DNA from: Strobilurus pachycystidiatus
Taxonomy: Eukaryota; Basidiomycota; Agaricomycetes; Agaricales; Physalacriaceae
NCBI GenBank assembly: GCA_019915135.1
Contig: JAHLMK010000022.1
Span: forward strand, 1-64,000
Reading direction: 5' to 3'
DNA: 64,000 nucleotides
Shown: positions 1 through 9,271 of the stretch, piece after piece
Layout: every line of letters starts with the position of its first letter
Position numbering within the stretch: the first letter of the stretch is position 1
Made by a program: the position numbers and the translations under genes
The notes under the pieces: model-generated
What the model was told of the DNA's origin: nothing
Databases searched by the model: none
The model's input: only the letters and a program-made list of their open reading frames with translations

Positions 1-33
1 CTCTGTTTGAGGAGATCTGGCATCCCTTCGCGG
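1..33 (-). pseudogene. KDZ transposase, 3' side of the interrupted gene
   Basis: On the minus strand this stretch continues the KDZ reading frame that stops at the retrotransposon boundary at 20386. Taking one copy of the 4-base duplication gcgg (30-33 and 20386-20389), the codons run ...Pro-Arg-Arg | Glu-Gly-Met-Pro-Asp-Leu-Leu-Lys-Gln without a break. This is direct evidence that the LTR element inserted into this gene. The rest of the gene lies beyond the window start. Confidence 0.75.
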
Positions 34-1864
34 TGACACGCCTTATGCGCGCCTGAGCCTAGAAACCGAGAATTTTGCGATTTCTAGATAAGACTCGAAG
101 CCGAAATGCACGATACATCTAACGAGAGACCATAAGATTGCCAGTGATAATACGGAGACCTCATTAGGGCAAGAATGAGCCTCCAGGAGAAATTCATCTT
201 CGAATATCACCATCCAAAGTGCCCACTTGATTTATCAAGTCAACATCACGTACACATTCTTAAAGAGGACTCGTCTAAGAAACGAACTCGAGTTCCAAGT
301 AATTCGGACTCGACTTTGTCAGTGTTGTTCATAGACGATTAGAGTTCGATTAGCTCACTTCCTGCTGATGAGTAGAATGGGGTTAAGCTACAGAATGGTC
401 TAGGTCAGCATAAATGGGGATGAAAGCCCAGTAATGTTATCACAAGATACAACTATCCCCTTGGAATTCTAAGTCTAGAACCCACGATAGCACAAAATCG
501 AGTAACAGCCGAGCTATTCGAAGAAGCCAATAAAGATAAAGATGATCAAGTGTTCTTCATGAATAATCCGCAGTATGCCAAGAGTGTTAAGAATCAAGAA
601 GCCAAGCTTCTTCAGATCTCAGGTGATTAAATCTGACCTGAAATCAGTAGAGATTGGAACAAGCAGACAGATTGCGAACAACAAGTCAACGATCTACCAT
701 GGATCTTAGAGTGGATTCTTAAGCGAAATGAAGCTCTAGACTCAATCAGATAATCGAGACTGAATTGGTGACGCAATCTGAAGAATCCGAGTCGCAAAGA
801 AGCATTCAGAACAATTAAGAGCCAAGAGAAGATGAACCCCATGTGATAGATTCGACCGATAGCACGCAAGGATGTTGCAATCCGAGCTTGAAATTAGTCA
901 ACGTGGATCAACTCTAGAGGGTTCGTCATGAATAAACTGGCATAATAAGGAAATGGAAGCGCCTAGACTGGTGTCTACAGCGCGGAAATTAACTCCAAGT
1001 GGCTATTAGTTAGTAAGTTAAGATTAGTGTACAGTAGGGACCAGTTTGTATAAAAGAAGCGTCGATACAGTATAGTAGTTTAGTTTAGTGACCCGCAGCC
1101 ACGAGCCCACAAAGCTCTACTGTAGTAATCTATCTCTGTACAAAATCGAATTCGATTTGCACGCACCCAAAGAAACTCGAATTCGAGTCAAACCTAAGAA
1201 CCAAAGAACAAACCTAACGCACTAAGAGCAAGGGTTTAGAACAAAAGTGAACTTAATCGAAGAGCAAAGTTCCTTGAATTCAACGTACTAGAGGCGGTGT
1301 TTCTGAGCATAGTATCTCCCTAGAGACACTACAGAGACTTTGCAGTCTGAGCCAGCCTTTCCCTAGAGAGGACCGTTCAGTCGCGAAAAGCGTTAACCAG
1401 CATAACCTCTTGCGAGTTCAAGTGCAATTCGAGCACGATTTGGTCTAAAACCCACGCAAAACACTCAAACTCAAAGAATAAGCTCCTACCGAGGTTATAA
1501 GAAACATACCAAGTGTGGCAGTAGACTATCGTGTTCTTGATACAACCCCTCCAGCGCGAGGATTGTGAAAGTCGCATAGTTTAAGTTCAGTCAGAGGCTT
1601 GTGTATTGTTCCCTGAAAACCAGACGATTTGTCAATCGGTCAAAATCCCTACCACCCCCTTCAAACTCGCACTTTGTGCACACCTACGTTTCTGTTACGC
1701 AAGAACCTTGTTTTTCAAGTGTAGTGTTGTAGTAAATCAAGCTCGATTTTCTATTGCAAAACCCAATATTCCAAAACCGCAGAAACTTTACTCTCATTCG
1801 GAGTATTAAGAGTTGTGTTGTTTGTTAGGTGTGATTCTACGCCTCTAAAATAACGTGCACATCA
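34..1864 (+). repeat. 5' LTR
   Basis: Direct repeat of 18555-20385, with TG...CA ends. It differs from the 3' copy at about 1309 (gagcatag versus gagtatag) and about 1494 (gaggttat versus gagattat). Both differences are transitions, and I found no others by eye. It contains a TATA box at 1049-1056 and two perfect TCGA palindromes near 1143-1190. Short open frames inside the LTR (for example 627-869 minus) are identical in both copies only because the LTRs are, and are not called as genes. Confidence 0.95.
1049..1056 (+). promoter_or_regulatory. LTR TATA box
   Basis: TATAAAAG lies about 55% of the way through the 5' LTR, where the U3/R boundary is expected; the same motif occurs in the 3' LTR near 19570. 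Transcription would start roughly 25-35 bases downstream, giving a leader of over 1.2 kb before the first ATG at 2305. The start site is inferred from the TATA box. Confidence 0.7.
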
Positions 1865-3687
1865 ACTTTTTGGAGCCCACCGCGAGGGGGGTCCTATATT
1901 TTGATCAACCAAATCGGTGGTCTTTATATCCAAAAACGTCTAAGAAAGGCAGACAGTCTGCTAAATACACCCGAAGTCAACTAGACGCAAACCCGGAAAC
2001 ACCACCGGTTGCTAGTGGATCTCGAATTGCTCCTGAAGAATCTGAACTACAAAGTGTCCAAGTAGGAACTAGAAGTTTAAGAAAGAACAGACCACGGGTA
2101 GGAGCCCTATTCAACGATCAACCAGAAAAAGTACGGGAAAAAGTTCGCAGGTTAGCTGAACATCCCCCGCCAATTCGAAGAAGATTAGCTCCTAGAAAGA
2201 GTTATTCTGATCTTGAACAATCCGAACTCGAATTTCTACTTTTAAGCCGAGCCTTAGAAAACTACCAAGATCTTTTAAACATTCCTACGTTTATACCTCC
2301 AAGAATGACTACTGTTCGAGCGCTAGTCATCGATGAATTTCCTTCTCTGAAGTGGAGAGAAGACATAAAAGACAAAAAGATACCCAAGTATGGCACCAGC
2401 AATGCGCCAAACTTCAATGGAAAATCGGAAAACATAGCCGATTTTCTAAGGGTGATTGAACAAATCATTGGCGAGTCTGGTATTACGGATGAAGGCACGA
2501 TGATTGAAATCGCGTGTAACTTTGTGCCAGAAACCATTCGAGACCAATGGTTAAATATGCCTACTTTCATTAGAGGAGAGTGGAAAGAATTCAAGTCGGC
2601 TTTGTTGTCTAGCTATAACAGAGGCAAAGATGACACCAAGTATTCTCTAGACGATCTAGAGGATGCTATTGTCAAATTCGAAAAACGGCCTGTTGACCAC
2701 AAAGACAGGTGGAATGTTTTTCAAAGAGAAGTACTGCACATATTGCGGTACTTAGTTAAGAAGGGTGAAATCACGGACAAGAAAGCCGTGGAAAGAATCC
2801 AAGACTGTGTAACAAATGCAGTTTGGGCCAGTACTACTGGTCATTTAAGAACCAACAAACCGGCAGCAACAACGGTGTTGGATTGGTACAACAACATCAC
2901 CAATGTTGTAGGCGCTATTACCAGCGTGTTGGAAGAAACGGCAGTCTATAGGACCAAAGGGTCCCACAAGACAGAAACCGGTACTTCAAGAGTCAAGACT
3001 GAAGATTTGACGGATACCAATAGTGCACTCAATGCACTAAGGGATATCCTGATACAATCAGAAAAAGCTAGAGAAAAAGATCGAGTAGAGATGGCGCGCG
3101 AGAAGGAAGAAAATCAAAAGAATCATCAACGATTCCTTGATACAATCAACGCTTCCTTGTTGAATGCGAGAACAATGAATTACCAAGATACCAATTCGAT
3201 CTCGAATTTTGTTCAATCGGCACCTATCACTGTTCAACCGCCTATGGGTACGAACAGATCCAACCAGATACCCTATACGGGAGGGAACACTGCAAATCCG
3301 ACTCGAATTTTGCAGAACCCTAACCGTCTGGTACCAGCTGGTCAAACTACGTCGTATTCACAACCCGGGCGCTGCTTTTTCTGTGAAGAACCTGGTCATA
3401 TGCGTGATCAGTGTAAGAAAAGATTTGACTTGCAAACGGAAGGTTGGCTAGTGATTACGGAAGCCAACTGGGACTTTTTCAACAATGGCCTTCCGATTTT
3501 AAGAAAGGAAAGGGCTGGTGGAAAGTCACCTTTGCAACAGGTTCTTAAGTACAAAGAAGATAGTCTTCGAGAAGTTAAAGCGCAAACCACTATTGGGCAA
3601 ACGGATGACTTCGCACCAGAAGACATGCGTTTGGATACCTCGTATGCAAATACTATGGTACCTCACAATCAAGGGGGTTTCAACTGA
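1849..3687 (+). CDS. gag: Gag-like polyprotein with CCHC zinc knuckle
   Basis: The open frame runs from just after the TAA at 1846-1848 to TGA at 3685-3687. The first ATG is at 2305, giving a 460-residue product, but the frame is open for about 150 codons upstream and looks coding (basic and acidic, disordered). The central part is helical and capsid-like. Near the C terminus a retroviral-type zinc knuckle, CFFCEEPGHMRDQC (CX2CX4HX4C, 3373-3414), would bind genomic RNA. The frame ends with a GGGTTTC heptamer (3675-3681) placed for a -1 shift into the protease frame. The true start is undecided: either ATG 2305, or a non-AUG codon between 1849 and 2304. Confidence 0.9.
   Translation, partial: NNVHINFLEPTARGVLYFDQPNRWSLYPKTSKKGRQSAKYTRSQLDANPETPPVASGSRIAPEESELQSVQVGTRSLRKNRPRVGALFNDQPEKVREKVRRLAEHPPPIRRRLAPRKSYSDLEQSELEFLLLSRALENYQDLLNIPTFIPPRMTTVRALVIDEFPSLKWREDIKDKKIPKYGTSNAPNFNGKSENIADFLRVIEQIIGESGITDEGTMIEIACNFVPETIRDQWLNMPTFIRGEWKEFKSALLSSYNRGKDDTKYSLDDLEDAIVKFEKRPVDHKDRWNVFQREVLHILRYLVKKGEITDKKAVERIQDCVTNAVWASTTGHLRTNKPAATTVLDWYNNITNVVGAITSVLEETAVYRTKGSHKTETGTSRVKTEDLTDTNSALNALRDILIQSEKAREKDRVEMAREKEENQKNHQRFLDTINASLLNARTMNYQDTNSISNFVQSAPITVQPPMGTNRSNQIPYTGGNTANPTRILQNPNRLVPAGQTTSYSQPGRCFFCEEPGHMRDQCKKRFDLQTEGWLVITEANWDFFNNGLPILRKERAGGKSPLQQVLKYKEDSLREVKAQTTIGQTDDFAPEDMRLDTSYANTMVPHNQGGFN
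1871..1887 (+). other. Candidate primer binding site
   Basis: The sequence starts TGGAGCCCACCGCGAGG, six bases after the 5' LTR. TGG is the complement of a tRNA CCA end and the position fits a minus-strand primer site. I could not match it to a specific tRNA, and it is not complementary to the 3' ends of the element's own three tRNA-like units. Confidence 0.5.
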
Positions 3688-4832
3688 GCTTGATGAAGGA
3701 AGAAGATACAGTATCTTTACCGGAAAGCTCATACGCTGTTAATACTCGAAGTCAGAATAAGAATCAGAACGGTTTACAATTCGAAACCGAAATGCCTAAG
3801 ACTACAGTACCGACTAAGACGGTATGGCCAAGACAGAGGGTCACGGTAGAAATACCAAAGCGACCTACTACAACAGTTCAACCTAAGCAAGTTAGCTTTG
3901 AAGATAAAGGTGAAGAAGACAGTTCATCTGACGAAGAGTCAGAAGGTGGGGAAGTTGAAAAGCAAGTAAAAGACGCTGCTAATCAACCAGAACCGAAAAT
4001 CGAACTCGATTTACCTAAATCTTCCACGGTAGATTCAACTCTACCTAAAATAGAAAAGTTCAAGTCGTACAAAAGAAAATCGGAAATCGATTTGCTTCTT
4101 GAAGAAAATCCTCAATGGAAAGAAGCTTGGAAGGAACTTTTACCAGAGAAGTTACTTGCAACTAACATTGAGTGGCGAAAGAACCTAGAGAAATTGTTAA
4201 AGACAAGGAATGTTAAGACTACCTCTAAGCATGTCTATTCGATTTCACAAATCGAGTCTGAAGAGGTCCCTAAAGGGTCAATAGTCGTACAAGATCCTAT
4301 AGAACAATTTTTCAACACGACGCAATTTCAAGGACCATACCATGTCTCTAAGTTGTACATGGCACCAGAAAGTGTAGACCTCAGAACCCTATGGTTAAGA
4401 ATCAACCATGGAAATCGAAAAGAGTGTCTCCTAGACGGGGGATCACAGATTGCCTCGATGTCTCTCAAGACAGCATTTGAGCTCGGTTTAGCGTACGACC
4501 CAAGTTTTAAGATCACTATGGAAAGTGCAGATAAAGGAAGAACGGTAACATTAGGCTTAGCGCGAAATGTACCGGTAAACTGTGAAGGAATCGTGTATTA
4601 CCTTCAGTTTCACATTCTACAAGATCCTGCCTATGACATTCTACTGGGTAGACCGTTTGAGACTGTGTCTCAAGCAAGCCTACAAACGTCGGCGGCCGGT
4701 CTAACCACAGTAACTGTTGTAGACCCAGGGAATGGCCAAAGAATGACTTTACCCACTTATGCAAGGGGTCAGATACCAAGTCATCAAACTAAGGCTGAAC
4801 CCGTGGGTTTTCACCCAAACTCGAGGACTTGA
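3609..4832 (+). CDS. pro: Aspartic protease polyprotein segment (pro)
   Basis: This is the second frame of the element. It opens after TGA at 3606-3608 and ends at TGA 4830-4832; the first ATG is 3693. The N-terminal 200 residues are acidic and disordered. The protease core follows: LLDGGSQIASMS (about 4429-4464) is the active-site loop, with Gly in place of the usual Ser/Thr in D-[ST]-G, and DILLGRPF (about 4636-4659) is the second hallmark strand. As in retroviruses it would act as a dimer on the Gag-Pro-Pol precursor. It is probably made mainly by -1 frameshifting from gag rather than from its own ATG. The frame is intact. Confidence 0.88.
   Translation, partial: LRTRRHAFGYLVCKYYGTSQSRGFQLSLMKEEDTVSLPESSYAVNTRSQNKNQNGLQFETEMPKTTVPTKTVWPRQRVTVEIPKRPTTTVQPKQVSFEDKGEEDSSSDEESEGGEVEKQVKDAANQPEPKIELDLPKSSTVDSTLPKIEKFKSYKRKSEIDLLLEENPQWKEAWKELLPEKLLATNIEWRKNLEKLLKTRNVKTTSKHVYSISQIESEEVPKGSIVVQDPIEQFFNTTQFQGPYHVSKLYMAPESVDLRTLWLRINHGNRKECLLDGGSQIASMSLKTAFELGLAYDPSFKITMESADKGRTVTLGLARNVPVNCEGIVYYLQFHILQDPAYDILLGRPFETVSQASLQTSAAGLTTVTVVDPGNGQRMTLPTYARGQIPSHQTKAEPVGFHPNSRT
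3675..3681 (+). promoter_or_regulatory. -1 ribosomal frameshift site, gag to protease
   Basis: G_GGT_TTC in gag phase (codons GGG GGT TTC AAC TGA) fits the X_XXY_YYZ rule, two codons before the gag stop. The protease frame is open from 3609, so the overlap is 3609-3687 and contains this site. A 7-bp stem, TGAGCTT (3685-3691) with AAGCTCA (3725-3731), starts three bases downstream. Confidence 0.8.
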
Positions 4833-7800
4833 ACGAATATCAAGGAGAGTTGGCATTGGTGATTGAGAAGGGTCTGAATGGTGAAATCAAGATTAAGCAA
4901 ACGTATGTTCCAAATGGTGGGCAGGACACGTTTGACCCAGAAGCAATAACTAGTCTGTACCTTCGAAAATCCTCGGATAGAGTGAATCAACTAGTAAAAC
5001 CAATTCGAAATCAGTATCGATTTATGAAACAAGGAGTGGAACCGTTCATGGTAACACCACCTAGTAAATCGAATTCGATTTTCCCTACTAAAGAAGTATT
5101 TGGTTTTAAGAAGTTGTTCGATATTCGAAAAGAGAAATTCGACTTGGATTTGCCAGAAATCAAAGCCATGTCTACCATGGACATGTTTTATGGCGTACCT
5201 AATGGACTAGAAGAAGTGTTCAGTAATTTCAAGGTATCAATGCCTATAGATTATGTTGGACAAGCAAGAAAGGAATTCCTTTCGAATATCAAGGAAGAAA
5301 GAAGTAGTCGGGGAGTATTTGCTACGAAGAAATATAAACCCGTACACTTGAAGACCAAGGCTCACTTAGGAACCTTACCAGAAGAATTTCGGATTCAACG
5401 ACATATTGTAGGAGATCCCTTAAAAGATATGCCTCAGTTATCGGAAAATCCGCCCGAATTTGTACCAACTGGACGCTATACAGCGGAACGTAGGGAACAG
5501 ATTCAAGATGACCATACTGGAGATTTCCTATGGCCGGAAGAACGGAAACTGTTGGACCATTTTATGTGTCTACAGAATGAAGGATTTGCTTGGGATGAAA
5601 CAGAAAAGGGGAAATTCAGAGAGGATTTCTTCCCGCCTGTTGATATGCCAGTAATACCTCATACTCCTTGGGTGTTAAAGAACATACCTATACCGCCAGG
5701 AATCTATGAAGAAGTATGCAAGATCATAAAACACAAAATCGATTCGGGAGTATACGAGCCTTCGAACTCGTCGTATAGAAGTCGATGGTTTTGTGTTGTC
5801 AAGAAAGATGGAAAGAAACTGAGATTAGTCCATAGTCTGGAACCGTTGAACGCGGTTACCATTGCTCACTCAGGTCTACCTCCAGCCACTGAAGAATTAG
5901 CAGAGGCTTTTGCGGGTTTGTCTTGCGGAGGGACATTAGATTTGTATGTAGGATACGATGAAAGAATGTTGGCCACTAGCAGTCGCGATATGACTACATT
6001 TTCTACACCGTATGGAGCATTAAGACTAAGAACCTTGCCTATGGGATGGACCAATTCGGTTCCGATTTTCCATGACGATGTAACTTACATCTTAAGAGAC
6101 GAGATACCAGCTTTTACACGACCTTATATTGACGATGTGCCAGTAAAAGGACCAAGTAGCAGGTATCAACAAGCAGATGGTACTTACGAAACCCTCAAAT
6201 CGAACCCGAAAATCCGCCGGTTCATTTGGGAACACTTTTGTAACATGAATCGTATTGTCCAGCGTATGAAATATGCTGGAGGTACTTTTTCAGGTTTGAA
6301 AGCGGTTATCTGTGCTGAAGAAATCACTGTAGTTGGACATGTATGTACATACTATGGAAGAAAACCAGCGGAAGAAAGAGTAAAGGTCATTTCAGACTGG
6401 CCCGCTTGTCAATCGCTTACTGAAGTACGATCGTTCTTAGGAACGGCTGGAATCTTTAGGGCGTTTGTTAAGGATTACTCTAAGAAAGCTCGACCGTTGA
6501 CTTATTTGACTAAGAAGATCATACCCTTTAAGTGGGGAGATGAAGAACAAGCAAGTATGGACGAGTTAAAAAGAGCAATAGAGACTTGCCCCATGTTAAA
6601 ACCTTTAAGATATGACTGGGATACTCCAATCATTCTATCTGTGGATACTTCATATCAAGCAGTAGGGTTTTATCTGTCGCAATTCGATCCCGAAGAACCT
6701 AAGAAGCAGTACTTTGCGAAATTCATGTCGATTACCTTGAATGAGCGAGAAGCTAGATATTCGCAAGCGAAAAGAGAATTGTTTGGCTTGTATCGGGCTT
6801 TGATGCACTGCAAATATTACTTGCTAGGATGTCGAAAGCTGAAAATCGAAGTGGATGCCAAATACATTAAAGGAATGTTGTCGAACGTTGACTCATTGGC
6901 GAATGCTAATTTACAACGTTGGGCAGAAGAAATTTTGATGTATCACTTTACCTTAGTACATGTGCCAGGTAAAGTACATGGTCCAGACGGTTTAAGCAGA
7001 AGACCCAGTTCAGAACTAGATATACAAGTTCCTAGACCAGATATTGATGAAGAAGAAGATGTTCTTCATATGTTTGAGTACGAAGAACCTGAAGACATAG
7101 AACTGAAAGATAAACCGGAACCGTTCGATTCATTCAAAGATTTGATTGATAATCGAAAAGGTTTTGCTCAGACAATTGTAAATTCGAGCTCGGTTTTCTG
7201 GCCTGGCAAGTATAAAGAACAAAGAGACTTAGCTCTTAGCGGAGCAGTTTCGATTGAAGAACTAGAAGGATGGCTAGCAATGGATGAATTCCCAGCGTTA
7301 CCTCGCAGTAAACGAGAAACTAACTGGGAGCTTCTTTTGCCTTATATGCAAGATTATATACTTGATCCTGAGAAGGAATTTGTGTCGCTAACGGAATCAG
7401 AAGTAACCCAATTACAAGAGTGGAGCAAAGATTTCTTTATCCGACATGAAAAGCTATATAAGAAAGATAAGGATGGAGCACATAAGAGAGTAATACAAAA
7501 ATCGAGTCGATTTGCTATTGTAAAACGACTGCATGACTCGAATGGACATAAAGGCCAATACTCAGTGCTTCAGCTAGTCAAGAAGAGATTTTGGTGGCCT
7601 GGATTGGACACTGATATCAAATGGTATACGAAGACTTGCATACTATGCCAGAAGAGACAAAAGACCCTTATAAGGACCGAACCTGTGATTACTTCAACAC
7701 CTGGTATATTCGAGCGAGCCTATATTGACACGTTTCGAATGCCAAAATCGGGTTCGAATTCCTCAAAGGTTGATAAATATAAAGACTATAACGCAGTAAC

Positions 7801-8713
7801 CGTTGCAAGGTGTGGACTCACTGGATGGCCAGAAGCTCGAGCGTTGAAGGTAGAAAACTCAGAAACGCTAGGTGAATGGATATTCGAAGACATACTATGC
7901 AGATGGGGATGTCTTAAGGAAATCGTAACCGATAATGGTCCAGCGATCCTAAAGGCTATACGTTATATTGAAGACAAGTATGGTATAAAGGGTATTGCAA
8001 TTACGCCGTACAACAAGACGGCTAACGGAAAAGTAGAAAGAGGACATTGGGATATCAGACAGTCGCTATTCAAAGTTTGCAAAGGCAATCCTGAACAATG
8101 GCCGCAATTCCTCCATGAAATTCTTTGGGCTGAAAGAATCACAGTCAAAAGATCCATAGGAACTTCCCCCTTTTACGCTGTAACAGGTTGCGATCCCATT
8201 CTACCCTTAGATTTGGAAGAAGTAACTTGGTTAGTGGATACACCAGATAAAATCGTATCGACATCCGATTTACTAGCTTATCGAGCAAAACAGCTCATCA
8301 AGCACAAGGAAGATGTAAAAGAAATGAAGAAGCGAGTTACCCTCAACAAGAAGAAAGCAGCTTCGAAATTCATGGATGATTTTGTCAATAGCATTCCTCG
8401 TTATCAATTCGATACTGGAGATTTGGTATTGGTAAGAAACACTAGAATTGAGAAGGAAATGAACGCAAAGTTCAAAGAAAGGTTCATGGGACCATATGCT
8501 GTAGTGGCAAGAACTACTGCAAATAATTACATCTTGTGCGAACTAGATGGCACTGTATTGAAAGACAAAATCGCTCAATTTAGGGTCATACCGTTCTACT
8601 CAAGAAAAGAACCTATTTTCTTGGGGCATAAATTCTTTGAAGCACTTAAGAGAATCAAGGAAGGCGCTAAGAAAATAGTAGAGGACTTGTCAAAGATGGG
8701 TAGAAAAGATTAA
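4799..8713 (+). CDS. pol: Pol: reverse transcriptase, RNase H, integrase
   Basis: This third frame of about 1,300 codons has no ATG until residue 66 of the stretch beginning at 4829, so it is expected to be made only by frameshifting. RT motifs include a TLDLYVGYDE-type motif A, the TLPMGWTNSV block, and the catalytic YIDD near 6125. RNase H begins at ILSVDTSYQAVGF and includes a GPDGLSRRPS-like end. Integrase has an HHCC zinc finger (HDSNGH...CILC, about 7531-7650), then the D,D,E core (YIDTF, VTDNGPA, NGKVERGH) and a GPY motif (RFMGPYAVV). This order (RT-RH-INT) defines Ty3/Gypsy. No stop or frameshift interrupts it. It is AT-rich compared with the surrounding chromosome. Confidence 0.95.
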   Translation, partial: TRGFSPKLEDLNEYQGELALVIEKGLNGEIKIKQTYVPNGGQDTFDPEAITSLYLRKSSDRVNQLVKPIRNQYRFMKQGVEPFMVTPPSKSNSIFPTKEVFGFKKLFDIRKEKFDLDLPEIKAMSTMDMFYGVPNGLEEVFSNFKVSMPIDYVGQARKEFLSNIKEERSSRGVFATKKYKPVHLKTKAHLGTLPEEFRIQRHIVGDPLKDMPQLSENPPEFVPTGRYTAERREQIQDDHTGDFLWPEERKLLDHFMCLQNEGFAWDETEKGKFREDFFPPVDMPVIPHTPWVLKNIPIPPGIYEEVCKIIKHKIDSGVYEPSNSSYRSRWFCVVKKDGKKLRLVHSLEPLNAVTIAHSGLPPATEELAEAFAGLSCGGTLDLYVGYDERMLATSSRDMTTFSTPYGALRLRTLPMGWTNSVPIFHDDVTYILRDEIPAFTRPYIDDVPVKGPSSRYQQADGTYETLKSNPKIRRFIWEHFCNMNRIVQRMKYAGGTFSGLKAVICAEEITVVGHVCTYYGRKPAEERVKVISDWPACQSLTEVRSFLGTAGIFRAFVKDYSKKARPLTYLTKKIIPFKWGDEEQASMDELKRAIETCPMLKPLRYDWDTPIILSVDTSYQAVGFYLSQFDPEEPKKQYFAKFMSITLNEREARYSQAKRELFGLYRALMHCKYYLLGCRKLKIEVDAKYIKGMLSNVDSLANANLQRWAEEILMYHFTLVHVPGKVHGPDGLSRRPSSELDIQVPRPDIDEEEDVLHMFEYEEPEDIELKDKPEPFDSFKDLIDNRKGFAQTIVNSSSVFWPGKYKEQRDLALSGAVSIEELEGWLAMDEFPALPRSKRETNWELLLPYMQDYILDPEKEFVSLTESEVTQLQEWSKDFFIRHEKLYKKDKDGAHKRVIQKSSRFAIVKRLHDSNGHKGQYSVLQLVKKRFWWPGLDTDIKWYTKTCILCQKRQKTLIRTEPVITSTPGIFERAYIDTFRMPKSGSNSSKVDKYKDYNAVTVARCGLTGWPEARALKVENSETLGEWIFEDILCRWGCLKEIVTDNGPAILKAIRYIEDKYGIKGIAITPYNKTANGKVERGHWDIRQSLFKVCKGNPEQWPQFLHEILWAERITVKRSIGTSPFYAVTGCDPILPLDLEEVTWLVDTPDKIVSTSDLLAYRAKQLIKHKEDVKEMKKRVTLNKKKAASKFMDDFVNSIPRYQFDTGDLVLVRNTRIEKEMNAKFKERFMGPYAVVARTTANNYILCELDGTVLKDKIAQFRVIPFYSRKEPIFLGHKFFEALKRIKEGAKKIVEDLSKMGRKD
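4805..4811 (+). promoter_or_regulatory. -1 ribosomal frameshift site, protease to pol
   Basis: G_GGT_TTT in protease phase (GTG GGT TTT CAC) is a canonical X_XXY_YYZ heptamer. The pol frame is open only from 4799, so the overlap with pro is 34 bases (4799-4832) and the heptamer falls inside it. A weaker bulged stem (4815-4822 with 4847-4853) may follow. Confidence 0.82.
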
Positions 8714-8881
8714 GAAAGCAATTCGAATTCAATATTGCTAAGAAGTCAAGAGTAGTGTAATCGGTCAGTGCTTGAGAAATTCGAGCTCGAATATGAAAAT
8801 CAATTCGAGATCGAATAACTCTACAAACAGTGGTACCGTATGCTACTAAGATAAAAAGACGACTTTAAGTCGGGGGCCCAA

Positions 8882-8961
8882 TGGTCATATTGGGAATCGA
8901 ACCCAAGTTCCCCCTAGAATTCTAAGAGAATAAGGGGATGCGACCATTACACCATATGACC
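8882..8961 (-). tRNA. tRNA-like unit 1
   Basis: On the minus strand it has a perfect 7-bp acceptor stem (GGTCATA/TATGACC), an A box TGGTGTAATGG, a GTGT/GCAT D stem, a perfect T arm (TTGGG-TTCGATT-CCCAA) with B box GGTTCGATTCC, and a T5 run about 30 bases downstream suited to Pol III termination. The anticodon arm is enlarged by about 10 bases, either an intron or an insert. A TCT (Arg) anticodon can be drawn but the variable loop then becomes short, so I leave the identity open. Confidence 0.7.
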
Positions 8962-9048
8962 TTAAAGTACAAGAAGGATTGGTGAATCCCCTGAGCCAAA
9001 ATTCCATCGAAAAAGAAAAAGATCAGATGCCGAAGCCGCAAACTAAAG

Positions 9049-9138
9049 TGGCGTCACTTGGATTTGAACCAAGATCCCTCCTGGCAACACTGAAGCCCGG
9101 AATAATCGAGGAGGATGTTACCATTACACCATGATGCC
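9049..9138 (-). tRNA. tRNA-like unit 2
   Basis: Acceptor GGCATCA/TGACGCC pairs with one A-C mismatch. The T arm CTTGG-TTCAAAT-CCAAG is perfect and the A box TGGTGTAATGG matches unit 1. The D arm resembles fungal tRNA-Gly. The anticodon stem CCTCC/GGAGG encloses about 28 bases rather than 7, so there is an insert or intron; the TTGCCA just before GGAGG could be a GCC anticodon. A T5 terminator lies about 30-40 bases downstream. Confidence 0.65.
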
Positions 9139-9271
9139 TTAAGAATTTATGAAATGTCCGAGACCACAATGCTCCAGATATTACATGAAATCATAAGGTC
9201 CTGAGGATATTCGAACTCGAATAGGTGGTGCTGAATTTCGATTAAAAAGGCGAAGACACAGTCAACTTATA

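Noticed and set aside
627..869. 80-residue minus-strand ORF in the LTR, repeated at 19148-19390
   Set aside because: Identical only because the LTRs are nearly identical; no ATG context, promoter or domain.
1606..1809. 67-residue plus-strand frame in the LTR, repeated at 20127-20330
   Set aside because: Starts with TTG, not ATG, and lies in the ATG-free leader.
1871..1887. Primer site matching the element's own tRNA-like units
   Set aside because: The complement of the candidate site does not match the 3' end of any of the three units.
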